A program made the position numbers and the translations under genes. This document shows, piece after piece, positions 10,901 through 23,939 of a stretch of DNA of 64,000 nucleotides. The notes under the pieces were generated by a model. It saw only the letters and a list, made by a program, of their open reading frames with translations, did not search any database and was not told the origin of the DNA. Numbering within the stretch: the stretch's first letter is position 1; the number at the start of each line of letters is the position of its first letter. This DNA comes from Ignelater luminosus (Eukaryota; Arthropoda; Insecta; Coleoptera; Elateridae), in assembly GCA_011009095.1 (NCBI GenBank), contig VTPC01090903.1, forward strand, positions 155,310-219,309, in the 5' to 3' direction.

Positions 10901-13900
10901 GTGTTGGTCTTTTAATTATTGTCATTGACATTCAGTATTGACAAGTGTGTGAAACATACAGTTACCGTCTTCTATGCCTACACATTAGTGGACTAAGAGG
11001 AAACAACCTTGAAAAAATCTTAAAACTAAAGTGAGTCTGATGAGTCACGTTAAGAGTGACTGAATAAATGAATCGTTGTTATTGATTTAATGAGATGCGC
11101 GGATTCCCAGGCGCTGATAATAGGAACAAGAAAAAGTAAATGTTTGAATCCAACTATTCAGAATGCTAAACCGAGATTATCGTAAGTCACTAAACAGGAG
11201 ATTTACAAAACAGCTTTAGGCAGCTGCAAAAAACAAAGCAAACACATTTTCTAGTCTCAATAATTAAAACAGACGACAGGAAAAAGCAAAATATCTCAGA
11301 TGGTATAGTTACACCAGAAAGTTATCAGATCTTCAAAGAACAGATGAGAGCTGGTTTTTTACACCATTCTTGGATGTCATAACTATAGCTGATCAAGGTG
11401 AAGTAATTAAAAATTGCTTGTCTAGTAAACTCGTAAGATAGACTTGAAACTCAGAGCTGTAGATGACCTTCTCAAACAAATAAAGGTGATGCTGGACCGT
11501 TTGGTTGTGCGAAATTCAACTCTATTTATTATTTCATAGACGATAATCAGTACAAAACCATAGCCAAAGAGGCAATAAGTTTTTTATTTTAATCAACAAA
11601 GAATTCTGAAAGAGTGGTTTAAATTGCACTTCACTTGTCTACAGTTTTATCCAAGTTCTGAGAGAGGCGAAATAAATGAAGAAACAGCAAGTATCATGGA
11701 GGTGGACTAGCCGCTCCTTCCACTGTTAAAAAAGAAAGTTTTGTTTTGGTGCCCACTAAAGTACCTAAACAAAAAACGAGAAAAATAGGGATCTTTTGCT
11801 TAGCAGTAGAATCTAGAGATAGATTCTATAATTTATTCCAAATTATTGCAGATGCATGCTGGGTAACCTTAATAATTTAACAAATTTCGCCCCGCAACAT
11901 TATGACAATCTCAAACATAATAGGTATAATAATGTGTAACGGGAAAAAGTCGAAAAAGAGGCCTAATGCCCGTCACGGATGTCGAAAGATAGCTTAAGTC
12001 GAAGACGGGGTAGCTAAACTTACCTTTACCACAAAGAAAAAGAAAGCTTACACAACCAAAAACTCTTGACGAGTTCAAAAGATGTCCGAAATTAAAGGCG
12101 CCAAAAACTGAAGATCCTAAGGTTTGAATAGCTAGCCCACACAGTTTCCCATGAGCTAACGTCCTGTATATGAAGTCATTACAAGTCAACACCCTGTATA
12201 TAAAACTTAAAAACCGTGTCCGGAGACTAAATTGTATTCTCTTAACTTACCAAGGAACCTATATTGGTTCCGTAACTTAAAATAAACTTTATAAACCTCC
12301 AGCCTCTCTCTCGTTTCTCAAAACTATAAATAAAGCTTTAATCACAAAATTAAATATTATGCTGGTTGCTAGAAGCCAGGGTCCATCATCATGAAACCTA
12401 AATAAGCTTATAAAACAAAACAAACGTCTAAAAAAAATAAGAACACAAAAATTAAACTACATGAGTTTATTATTATGCTTTGAAATCAAGTAAAAACATT
12501 AGTACAAAAGAACAAGTTCAAAATGATATGGTTGAATACAGAAATTATCGCTTTACAAACATTAAATAAAAGAATGACAATTGTTACATAAAAATTAGGT
12601 CTGAAGGACCCGATAAACAAATGCGTTCGCAATTCATTAAGAAGCAAAAAAAAATTATTGAAGTAAACAATCCAAAGAAATCAGAATCAAACAATTCGAA
12701 AAACAAAGCCAAACAAAAACTTAACACCATTAAAAATTTAGAGCATATGAACTTGTATTATTTCAATCAAAAAGCAAACAAACAAAAGATTATTATAAAC
12801 TCTAAACAGCCTATTATTTCCCTAGATTTTTCCGGAAAGGTTACATTATAAAGATACTTTTCCTATCGTTAACAGAAACCAAATATTAACGTCAAATACT
12901 CAAAGCATTTAGACAAAACAACATAAAAATACAAACAAATATATGTGACATAAGCAGTTATTTGTCTTACTCTAAATATGGATATCCTTTGATTTCCAGC
13001 AACTTCCAATTAAAAGAAATTAAATTTACATTAAATGTAACAGCGAGAAGGCATGGTTTCATTCACAATAAATTTTAAACACTTAATTTTCACAAGCATA
13101 AAACTTTAATTTTCTTAATGAGGAAGAGAATACCAGATCTCCTGGTGGACACTAAAGATGGGATATTACTTCCACCAGCCAGGGAGTATGATGAAGATAG
13201 CAGAGTCGACGAACACCAAGCACATATCAGAAATTTCCATAACGACTAAACCACAAACAGAAGAAGGAAATCGGAACTAAATAATCTCCAAATAACTGGC
13301 ACGACACGGTTATTTTTTTACGCAATCCTTCTAACAAAGTCGGGTAGGATGAACTTTTCGCTCATCTCCAAATATTAATAAATATAGGTAGCATCTTTCA
13401 GCTTATGAGTTTTAAGTTCGTCCGCTACAATGGAGCCTTAATATTTTAATCTTTAAAGAGGCCTTCCTCAAGGATTAACCCAAAATGCAAATTAATGCCC
13501 ATAAACCATAAATTAAATAAAAAACCAAAGCAAACTCATAGCCATTAAATGGTGAAATTAACCGTGTAGCACACTTAAAACATAGCGGTAAGACGCGGGA
13601 AGCCCGCCGGGCCACCAGCCCACACTCACGCGGAGACGACCACGCTTTCCGGTGTTCAGATCTTGACTAGCCGAGGAACACACAAAATATAACAAAGGAA
13701 GCAGTCTGACAAAATAAAGAAGCCAGTTGCACACTATATTCCCAAACAAAGTACAGACGATAAATTGGACAATGGAAAACTATCGGATATCATTTCTTTA
13801 ATGTAGAACTATCTTTTGCCAGTCATGGATTAGCACATTACAAACAATTGTTTCTTGGAAATAAACTTGAATATCAATAAAATGTTTTCGAAACGATAAG

Positions 13901-15722
13901 AACCGAAAAATATAACAAAGGTTTAAAAAGAGCACAAGGCACGTTTCGATAATAAAATAAAGTATCGGATTTCATTAATGAAAGAAACATAATAGTATAT
14001 TATTCAGCGAGCACATAATGTCCATTACGTGCGAGTCGAATACGACGTTTTATCTGCGAATGTAACACTTCTGAGGAAGATCTGGAGGTGGATTCCCGTG
14101 AGGGAGGCGATGTTCAAATTCTTGAATGTGTAGAAGTCAATGAAAGTAAACAATCTTCTCAAAGAGAGTTTTAGACCTGGAATACAAAGATCCCCTAAAG
14201 ACTATGTCCAAATCTTTTTTCTAACAATAAATAGTTTGAGATTATAACAATTTCTATTTTGTTTATATCTATAAATAGGCAACCAACAAAATATCGCCAG
14301 TGAATAAAATCCATATAATTCACTAGTGTTTTATGAGTTGGTTATATCCCTATGGTTACGCGTACAACGACTATATTATTGAAGAGTCGTAGATAAAACA
14401 ATTTATTGAACACGTTTTAATTCTTAACAACAAAACTCCAAAGAAAAATATTTGTTAGCAATATAAATAACTTGCCAAACATTACAAAGCGAAATGAAAC
14501 GATAAATTTATATTAAATGAATGTATTTAAAGCGAAATTCAACGCAGATTTCGGATGAGTACGCAAAGTTTTAAAATGACATTACACATGCGCATTAGAG
14601 CTGGAAGTGTTTCAAATTTAAAGCGAAACTATCACTTCCATGTTCTTTTAAATGGTAACTTTGGCTAACAGCATTTACAACGAAACCAATTTGGGACTTA
14701 CAAACTTAAGAATGTTAAAGACTCGTAGAGGGCTTTGCAAGAAAACAATCTGGAAAATTGAACACATAATTCCTTTAGCTTACAAAAACCATTTGCGACT
14801 AGACACAAAAAACACAAAAACAAAGGCAAAAGTGGCTCTAATTATATTTTATTATTTCTGGAAAACTTAAAATTGAGTACAAACTGTGATTTACATTTTT
14901 AGAGAAGTCAGCAGGAACAAACTTTGCTTGCGCGAATATATTTCCAGAGCTACCGACCTGGTAATTATTTTATAAGGAGTCAGTGCAATTTTAAAAGATT
15001 CTGGTTTACACATTTAATGATACCAATCTTACTGCAAACGGCGTCTTCTTCAAGCTTATAGAAATATGAATTGTAGTGTCATAATCAGTTTTGTGAGTTT
15101 CTTGTACTGTAATCTTTAAACGAGGTAATACGATTTCAGTCGAGTACATTGCTAAACTGACAAAAAACATTATCAGACAAAATAAAAAAAGAAAACAGGA
15201 GGACTTATGAACCCTCGTATGAAAGGGTTTTAGTAATTACGTTAAATTCTTATTTAGTACAGAAAAAATATCAATAGTATTTAAAGCATTTTCAATATTT
15301 AGAAGTTTCTAAATATTTTAGGATTTCCAGAGAAGATAACTTCGAAATTTTGTTGTTGAGATGAGTTTCCTATCGAGAATTAACATATATAATTCTGTCA
15401 TATGCATATACTATAAATATCATCAGAATTTGCAAATTCTCATGTTTGACCTTCGCTTGATAGTAGTAACACGTATTGAACGGCCTTCTCGTAGGAAGCG
15501 AAGCCAAACGTCATCCTTTACAGAAAACTTTTTTGACAAATTTGCCAAACGGCTGCAAACGAATAATTTATATTTGACCTAAAAATGTTGTTTTGTAAAC
15601 AATTTATTGCGTTTAAGGCCTAAACTACCGATTTTATTTGAGATGATGCACAATTCCCTAATGTAAGGAAATATGTCTGTATGGGTTGAACCTTTCTGTA
15701 CATGTCTGCATACTAAATATAT
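10901..15722. other. No recognisable gene; one GC-rich patch
   Basis: Mostly A-rich on the plus strand. A sharply GC-richer patch lies at about 13,590-13,680 (containing CGGGAAGCCCGCCGGGCCACC), where the surrounding minus strand has a 63-codon frame that I do not recognise. The patch resembles the GC-rich parts of retroelement LTRs, but no flanking repeats or PBS are visible. The sequence CACCCTGTATA at about 12,190 looks like a lone MITE end without a partner. Frames at 11,911-12,192 (minus) and 12,621-12,851 (plus, Lys/Asn-rich) match nothing known to me. Confidence 0.45.
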
Positions 15723-15726
15723 ATAG

Positions 15727-15960
15727 TGTGATGATATTAAAAATGTAAATGTGATAATATTAAAAATGTAGTGATATTTGAAAATGATAAAAAAAGAGAG
15801 TATAAAAAAAAATTTTGTTTTTTGTTTTGAAAAATGTAATGACAGTAAAATATAATAAATTAATATTGTGAAGAAAAATAGCGTTTTAATAAAAAAAAAT
15901 TAAGAACCAAACGAAGAAAAATAAGGACCCTGAGAAAAAAGAGCTCTCCTTATCATAACA
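15727..15960 (+). repeat. 5' LTR
   Basis: 234 bp. It matches the 3' LTR except for two insertions: a duplication of about 26 bp near the start (the block GATGATATTAAAAATGTA is repeated in altered form) and about 10 bp near 15,907-15,916. It contains AATAAA-type and A-rich runs and ends GAGCTCTCCTTATCATAACA. Confidence 0.9.
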
Positions 15961-15969
15961 TAAAAAAAT

Positions 15970-15985
15970 TGGCGTCCCAACGTGG
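15970..15985 (+). promoter_or_regulatory. Primer binding site, Lys-tRNA type
   Basis: TGGCGTCCCAACGTGG starts 9 bp after the 5' LTR. It differs by one base from TGGCGCCCAACGTGG, the complement of the 3' end of tRNA-Lys used as primer by many gypsy-like and retroviral elements. Confidence 0.85.
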
Positions 15986-16047
15986 TAGGGCAAGTTAAAT
16001 AAAAGACATAATTATCATTTTGTTAGTTGTCTGTTGGTAGTGGAAAG

Positions 16048-17178
16048 ATGTCAAAGCGAGGTAAATCGGTAGATAGTAGAAAAAGGGACAAAAGAGAGGA
16101 AGAAAATATTGAAATTGAACAGATGGAAGAAGAAAGTACAAGTATGGAGGAGACCATGGGAGATGTTGAAAAGGGAGATAAAGAGCAAAAAGAAATAAGA
16201 CAACAACAACCAGATTTACTTAAAATATTAATAGAAATGAAACAAGACCAAGATAAAAGATTTGAAGACCAAACTAAAAGATCTGAAGACCAAACTAAAA
16301 GATTAGAAGAGATTAAACAAGATAATACTAAAAGATTTGAAGAAATCAATCACAATTAAGAGAAAAAATTTGAAGAAATTAAAAGAAAATTTGAAGATCA
16401 TGAGAATAGATGGGATAATATTGTTAAAAACATGAGAGGTGAAATACAAGAAGAGGTGAATAATAAGATAGATGAATGTCAGAATGAAATGCGTAGGAAA
16501 ATAGAAAGACACCAAGAAGAAATTATCAACATGTTACAAATAAGGGATGCAGATATAAATGAGAAAATTAAGGAGCAAGAAAAAGAACAAGAAAACTACC
16601 AGCAGAATGTGAAAATAGAATTAGAAAAAATAAACAAAAATGTTGAAAAGAAATCAACAGCAGGTAATCATGGACCAAGTCATTATTGTATATTAGATAG
16701 CGGGATTCAAAATATGGCAAAATTCTCAGTAAACCACAAACGAATAAATCCAAAAGAAAGAATTAACAGTTTACCAATAAGAAAGGCAAATCTTAAAAAT
16801 AAGATAAAGAATAATTACAAAAAAGAAAAAAATTATCAAAATAACAATAATAATAAAGAAAAATTGAAATGTACTATTAATTGGCAGAATAAACTAAGAA
16901 GAGCAAGAAAAGCGGAAAGAAGAAACAAAATGAAGATGACAATGGAAAATAAAAGGTTGGAGGTGATCAAAGTCAAAAGAAAATCTAAAAATAAGACTAG
17001 AAAGAAAAATAAGGAATCGAGGTATAAAATATTTAAGAAAGATAGTAAATCCAAAATAAGGATGGAAAAATATAAAATGATAATGAAAAAACATTTAAAG
17101 AATTTACTATCAGGAGTCAGAGAGGAACAAAGAAATTACAAATACAGAAAAAGAAAGAAAATCAAAGAACTAGAATAA
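16048..17178 (+). pseudogene. Gag-like coiled-coil ORF with one internal stop
   Basis: One frame runs from the ATG at 16,048 (MSKRGK) to the stop at 17,176-17,178, about 376 codons, broken only by TAA at 16,357-16,359. The coiled-coil pattern continues in frame through the stop, so this looks like a recent nonsense change. Residues 1-200 are Glu/Lys/Gln-rich with heptad-like repeats (EDQTKRSEDQTKRLEE), typical of the N-terminal part of insect gypsy-type Gag. A short different segment follows (GPSHYCILDSGIQNMAKFS) and then a strongly basic Lys/Arg/Asn tail of about 150 residues. I see no CCHC knuckle and no polymerase motif. The basic tail may be the joined end of another element protein or drifted sequence. 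Overlapping minus-strand frames are shadows. Confidence 0.7.
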
Positions 17179-17793
17179 ATGCTACAAGAGAATGTTAAAG
17201 TAAAAATTAGAAGCCAATGTTGACAAAAATAACCAAAGAAGAATAGGGAACATTGCGTATTAGGTTTGACAAGAAGGTATGAATGATGCTTGAATGAAGG
17301 TGTTAAAGATAATCATAATGCGTTAAATAATTATTAATGAAGTATTATTAAAATGATGATAATTCTGAAGATTTGAATATGAAGTTAGTAGAATAATAAT
17401 GATAATAATAAGAAATAATTAATGATATGATTGATAATATTAAAAGAAAAGGTCAAAATATGATCCTTAATATGAATAAGTAAAGATAAAATATGATATT
17501 AAAGTAGATAAATGAGGCAGGGAGTTAAGTTATATGAAGAAAACGTTACTATTAGAGAAAATAATTTTTGTAATTTCTTAAGAAGTTGTAGAAAATAATT
17601 TGTATGAATGCAGCATGAATGAAAGCTAGTTGGAAAATAGAGGAAAATAAGGGAGAAATAGGAAGGAAATGTGAAATAAAATGAAAATATCGAATATTGA
17701 GTTAAAAAAACAATAAAAAAAATCCTGTATAAAATGTTAATAATGCTAACTAAACTTATAAAATTTTAAATTGTTATTCTGTTGAAATAATGT

Positions 17794-17906
17794 AATGTCA
17801 AAGTGACAATTAACAAATGTCAAAAAAATGACAATTAATTAATGTCAAAAATAATGAATGAATGACAGTTGCCTAATGTCAAAATGACGTTCGACAAATG
17901 TCAAAG
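17794..17906 (+). repeat. Short degenerate AATGTCAAA/TGACA repeat
   Basis: About five spaced copies of AATGTCAAA(A/G)TGAC, at roughly 20-30 bp intervals, lie in the non-coding part of the LTR element between its ORF and the 3' LTR. No function is evident. Confidence 0.6.
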
Positions 17907-18137
17907 TGCAAGACCGTCAATTCAAATAATTAAGGTTAGAATAAAAACATAAAATAAAACACCATTAAAAAAAATGATTATGTATATCATGAAACAAAAC
18001 AATATCTATTATATTACATAAGACAAATAAAAGAAACAAAGATCAAATTGTAATGGAATTCACAATTGAGTATATTTTAGTTAATATTAATCAAAATTTA
18101 AGCTATAGTATAAAACGCTTAAAATTTATATTAATAT

Positions 18138-18147
18138 GGAGGGGAAA
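18138..18147 (+). promoter_or_regulatory. Polypurine tract
   Basis: GGAGGGGAAA lies immediately before the 3' LTR, the expected place for the plus-strand primer of an LTR retrotransposon. Confidence 0.85.
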
Positions 18148-18343
18148 TGTGATGATATTAAAAATGTAGTGATATTTGAAAATGATAAAAAAAGAGAGTA
18201 TAAAAAAAACTTTGTTTTTTGTTTTGAAAAATGTAATGACAGTAAAATATAATAAGTTAATATTGTCAAGAAAAATAGCGTTTTAATAAAAAAAATTAAG
18301 AAAAATAAGGACCCTGAGAAAAAGAGCTCTCCATATCATAACA
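18148..18343 (+). repeat. 3' LTR
   Basis: 196 bp direct copy of the 5' LTR, lacking the two insertions found there, with a few substitutions elsewhere (for example TTGTCAAG against TTGTGAAG). The low divergence outside the indels suggests an insertion that is not very old. Confidence 0.9.
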
Positions 18344-18347
18344 ATAG

Positions 18348-21300
18348 GTTGGTAAGAATTATCTTGTTATGGTTGTGTAAATACAGTTTTGTCTATTGCT
18401 TGAATCGGGAAAAGCTTATACATACAAGGATAGATATAGTTAGTCTGCTAAGTTTAAGTAGTAAAGAAATCGACCAGCGACCAATGTAATGATTACCGTA
18501 ACTAAACTCGTAACTTTATAACAATAACCATAATTTTGATCTTTGTTTATAGTTTCTTCGTGGCAACTTCAGAACAATAGTTATTAATGTAGGGCACAAT
18601 ATGAGGCCCTAAGTTACAGGTTTGTCTAGCTTGAACATAGTTCCGGCTCTGGAAGAAAAGGGGCATAATTTGGAAGTTCTGTCTTGAATTCAGAAGTATA
18701 TCGTCCTGACCCTGTTGCAAAGTAAATATTAGTTAAAATAAGTTTAATTTAACATCAGAAAATTTATTGTCAATTGATCTTTTTGAAAACGCGGTGGAAT
18801 AAATTGATAATTTAGAAAAATCCAAATTGTTTCTTATAGGCGTCGGTCATATCTAGTAAATTAATTCATGTTACAACTTGCTAAGACAATTTGAAGACCA
18901 CCATTTCATTTAACATTTTGGTGTATTAGCCTTGGAAAAAAATCCTAAAGTACTAGAACTTTCTTAAATGCATAATTTATTGATTTTAATAATCTAATAT
19001 TATAAAAAGCAATTTTTTGAATTAAACAGAATTAATTTAATCTCCTCAAAATACTTGCAAACATTGTAATTCATAATAAAGACAGTTACCGCATAATAAG
19101 ATATGCACCACATTCAATTCTGTTTAAAATTAGGTCTCACGGAAGGGATGGAGACATTTAACTAGGGTTTTAAGCTCTAAAGTGTTCCCTACCAGCTGAG
19201 CGCAAAGGTGGAAGGACGGATACAAGGATGAGAGGTTTCTAAATCTGAAAGCTATCCGGGTTCTGCTAATGTTCTTGAAAAGCCTGTTTATGAGCCAATT
19301 TACTAAAATTATAGTTAATGTTAAGTTAATACTTTGTTTTACACCCCATTATCTTTTACCTAATTATAAAATGGAAAGAGAACATTAACACCAGGAATTT
19401 CCTAAAGGAAGATTAGAATATTTTAATTATCATAAGTATGTTTTTTTTGGCAACACTAAAAGTATATAATTTGAAAAGCACTATTTGAATCTAAAATTTG
19501 CAGCGGTGAATAAATAGTTAAATTAATTCTGATATAAGAGTTTCAAGATCTATATCCTTAAAGTATTCAATATTGAGGTTAATGTAACCCGTAATAGGTC
19601 GTGTCCGAGTGTCCGCATAAATAGAGTTCAAAGGAACGAGAATATCAGGTGACAAAGTTGAATGCTTTCCCAGAGCTTTCTACATTAAAGGACCTGTCTG
19701 CGTGAATGAAACAACCTATCCTTTCTGTAAATAAATGTATTGGTTTCTACGGAATATCTTTTAACATATGTATTTGTACGAAAATGTCTTGAAAAAAAGT
19801 ACATTTTTCCTGATCTATTTATCTATAGATTAGGATCATATCAAGCCTTATTCAAGTGCTCAATATTACAAAATCTTTAACAATATCATCGTGTTCAAAG
19901 TAATTATTTTTTTCTTTCGAAATTTCACAGTCTATAACACAGACTGGGAGAAATCCCTGGTTTAATTTAGGGACAATGAGATGTGTAGACGATGCGTTAG
20001 CAACAAGAGCGGTCTGAGAATATGTTGTCCCTAGAGGAAAATCTTACCAGTTAGCCTTAACAAAAAAGGGCAATTGAAATAGAGAAAAAGGACAAAAAGT
20101 CCTTTCTTTTATTACATGCCGGTTCTAATGATTGCAGAAATTTTTTATCTTATTTTACGATCGTACTGCTTCATTATACGGAATAATTTATTTCAGAATT
20201 GTTATAGAATTAATTTTTCCTAAAGTGAAGTAAAAAGTAAACACGGAAAATACTTAATACCTTGACATTCTGTTTATTTCTAAAAACATTTCTAGAGCAT
20301 TGTATGGTGGAAAAGCTGAATTAAAAAAATGTGCTATTAGAAGTCTAACGTTTAAGTTCACTTGTAGAATTCCATGCCTTATCACTTACTTACATTTTGT
20401 TCTGTTTAATTAATTGAGGTTATTGTATTCAAACAGAAACTAAACATACACGTAAAGTGCTGTAAATTAAATGTTTGCTTAAGACTACATTATATAAACT
20501 TTGAAAATTGTATTCAAGTTGATTTTTGTTAATTTATTGGAAAAAAAAGAAAAATAAAATTGATGTAAACATGGCAAGATACGTTTCCAGGAGAGTTGTC
20601 ACCGATCCCTCACTGGCTACTTTAAACCCAGGGTGATTTGGGACCTACCTGATTCACCCTTTTATTAACTTACAATCGTTATCAGCTATCTGAAACATAT
20701 AATAAGAGTCAACGATAAATGATTAAGTGGATGTAAACAACAGGTCTTTAATTCAGTAAACATAAATCAAAATATAATTCAAACAACTTGTGGTAGCTCA
20801 TTTAGGTAGAATGATGAAATCAAGTAGGTTCTGACAGCTGGGCCAAATCAGGATGTTAAAACATTTTATTAAAAGAACAATAACCATTCAAAAAATAAGG
20901 AATTTAATAAAAAAATCAAATCAACTTATTACTAATAACAAACTCAAAAAAAAAACAAGAAATATCAAATTAAAGAAATCTTAACATTACGTTGTTACGC
21001 ATTAACCATGTATTTCTTCGCGCTTCTCAGCCGTGACGTCGCCTGTCCTCGATCTTGCCCTTGCCGATATGATGCAACGACGCGACTCCCTTTGTTCTAC
21101 CAATAAGTACTGCAAATCCTTTTTTCATTTAACGATTCAACCATTCATCTACTGAATATCCCAATAATGAGACCTCTTCTTTCTTTCCATAACCATCACC
21201 CACAATAACACGTGTAACAATACTATTACTTGTTACTAAAATCCACGTTTTCTTTAAAAACCAATCCGAATTAATCGGAACACTTTTTTATTAATCATCT

Positions 21301-23935
21301 CCCGCTGGAGTCCTGACCTCGACTGCCCGTTCTTCGCACTATACCCCCCTGACGCTCGCACTTCTTAAAACTAACAAAGTAGCCTAAACAATGTTACATT
21401 TTTTTCTTTTAAATCAAAATATCCTACAAACTTCCGGTTTCTTTCTTCTTTCTAGAGAACAGCTAAATGTAACCAGGTTCAGTCTTCTTTAGTCTCAATA
21501 AATAGAACGCACGTATGTATTGTTCAACACCAAATCTTAATAAACAAATTGGTTTTATTAATTGAAGAACAAGAGAATGATCCACTACAAACAATTTCTT
21601 AACGTACTGACTTTCTATGATTAACGCAACAGGATATTCATTTAATTAAAATTACACAATCGAGCTAAACCCAAAGAATCCTCGCAATTGAATTTAATTT
21701 AACCGGCGAAAACATAAACCGTCTAACGCTCTGAGGCCTGATTCCATTCCTCCATCTCTACAGGTATCGATCGCTTAAAACGTTCAATAAATTGCCGTAC
21801 AATAGAAACTATTCTAAAGACACAACGACACAATAGTGTTACAATTGTCAACTATAATTGTACCAAAAAAGTATCTTCATGAGAACTTTATTGACTGCTT
21901 TTAGACTTTTCCTTCACTAAAGAGCATGCTTCCAAACAACCCTTGCACTGTCTGGTTTCTTATTTTTCTCGATTTGATGGGAATCGGAACATCGATTTAA
22001 AATCTTATATGAACACAAGGTGACAATATGGGAAAGGGACTACTAATTACAAGTTGAATACGATTCTTACACTTAACAACCTCCGTTTTTGTAAAATTGG
22101 AGCTACTCAAAAAACGTTTTCGTCCAGCCATCACATAAGATTTCTAGGAATTTGTCTAATAAATGCAGTGCAGCTTGATATTTCTAACATGTCAGTCGGC
22201 ATGGTCGACATTATTGCTCAGCAAGACCAAGAGGTTTTCTTTGAAGGTTCTTTGCATAAATCGCATACATAAGAATATATTATGACAAAAAAGACGTTAA
22301 ACAACTGAAAACTCAATCGATGGGGAGTTGTCTATGGGCTATTAACCTATTGGTCGAATTTATCCAGTTTACATGGAAAACTGTAACTTGTTGGTTTTCT
22401 AACAAAACAACCCGAGCCAAACAGCACAATGTAAACGTATTTCGTATTTCAGGTATTGAACACCATAAAGTTTTGTTCACTCTGAAAAGCAGAACAGCAA
22501 ACCAAACGTCTGGACAAACAAAGTAGTAAACATCTTAGCAAACTCCTAATAAATTGGGCAACAAATCCGCGATTTATTGGGTATAAATAGGTATTTCAGC
22601 AAACCTTCAAAGGATGTTACACGACTACGTTGCATCCAGTGTGGACGATTTGCAATCATAGATTTGCAACAGATGCAGTCACTGACTTCTGTTTTAATAA
22701 ATTCTAATTTAACAACAAATGAAAAACTGAGGAATCGAAGTGCTAACGCCTCTCACTACTATGCTCATTCCAGCTTGTGAGTCAAGTTCAAGATCAGTTT
22801 ACCTATTTGCTGTTCTGCTGCCTAGTGTATTATGAAGCTTAATACATTAGGGAGTTTTTGTAAACGATAACGTTATCAACCAATCAGATGGCTGGTTGAT
22901 ACACAATCACATTACTATTTATCACTATTTTAATACCTTCGTGCCTTTCTTCGCGTGGACCAGATTTTCAGCAAAAAGGCATAGTGTGGATGTACCTTTA
23001 GACAACGAAATTCTCGCTTTAAGATTAATGCAATAAATCACATCTTGCCATTTAAATTTGCAGACGAGTGTCATAGATCTAGTCGAGAATTCTTGAAAAT
23101 ATGTTAGAGAATTGTAAAATATTCTAAATTTGCATATTTTTCAAGACGTATAGTTTGTAGATTCAGCATTCTCATAGTAATTGTCTTATAATAAATACAA
23201 ACTATTGTTCTAAATCATTATTCAGTTGGTAATGACGTAACATGTTCTTCCACCATCGTGAATAGGTGATATCATGGCAAACATGGCCTACTTTTCAGGC
23301 TCCATAATTTCAACAATCTTCGACGATGATAGTGACTATTTCTTTCATTCTGGTTGCATTTTAATAGTGAAATACATCTCTGTCAAAACACTTAACGTTT
23401 TGAAAATCCTTGTGTCTACCTATATAGATAGCCATGTTAGGGTATCAATCTTTAAAAACTTATGCTGCTGAGATTTAACAAGGTAACTCACTATATTTGT
23501 TAGCTTGCGGCTGATAAAACGGCCTTTTCCGACCTAACAGTAATTAAACCTATTCTGTTTTAAGGCTGCTTGCTTAGTTATTGGATCTTGTGTTCTCAAA
23601 CAATGCAGACTAGAAAAAAGCAATCGACAGTGTATGCATTGTTCCTTGCTAAACATAGAATCAAATAAATTCTTAGTTGTTACAGTTTGCTTTTCTTATA
23701 CGAACTGTCTTTTTTAAGTTGATATTTTAGACGTCTGAATTCCTTGGTAAGTTGGCTTTCCAAATGCATGGGCAGACAGACACATGTCATTACATACGAT
23801 TAAACCCTGGCAAGTTGTTTACCAAGATTTGTACTCAGTTTTCATGCTCCATTTGGTCAATCCTGTGTGCCTGTGGTTTTATTTTGTAGTTAATTAATTA
23901 ATTATTATTAAGATGATAATTCGTATAGAGAATGG
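18348..23935. other. No assigned gene
   Basis: AT-rich. A moderately GC-richer zone lies at 21,000-21,370 (CGACGCGACTCCC; CTGGAGTCCTGACCTCGACT) that resembles retroelement non-coding DNA but has no visible partner repeat. Three short plus-strand frames at 22,054-22,780 (72, 68 and 67 codons) follow one another and have protein-like composition, yet I cannot assign them to a family, and stops separate them; they could be the eroded remnant of one coding region. An AATTA run lies at about 23,890-23,912. Confidence 0.45.
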
Positions 23936-23939
23936 AGTT

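Larger units (their letters stand above)
15723..18347 (+). mobile_element. LTR retrotransposon, internally reduced, 2.6 kb
   Basis: Two direct terminal repeats (15,727-15,960 and 18,148-18,343) begin TGTGATGATATT and end ATCATAACA. They are flanked by the 4 bp duplication ATAG at 15,723-15,726 and 18,344-18,347. A primer binding site follows the first repeat and a polypurine tract precedes the second, so both repeats are genuine LTRs and the element lies on the plus strand. The PBS type and 4 bp duplication fit Ty3/gypsy-like elements. No protease, reverse transcriptase or integrase is recognisable; only one lysine-rich ORF is present, so it is a non-autonomous or deleted copy. Confidence 0.9.

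Noticed and set aside
16023..17094. Several minus-strand frames of 60-108 codons rich in Ser, Leu and Phe
   Set aside because: They are antisense to the Lys/Glu-rich Gag-like ORF; A-rich coding DNA gives such frames on the other strand.
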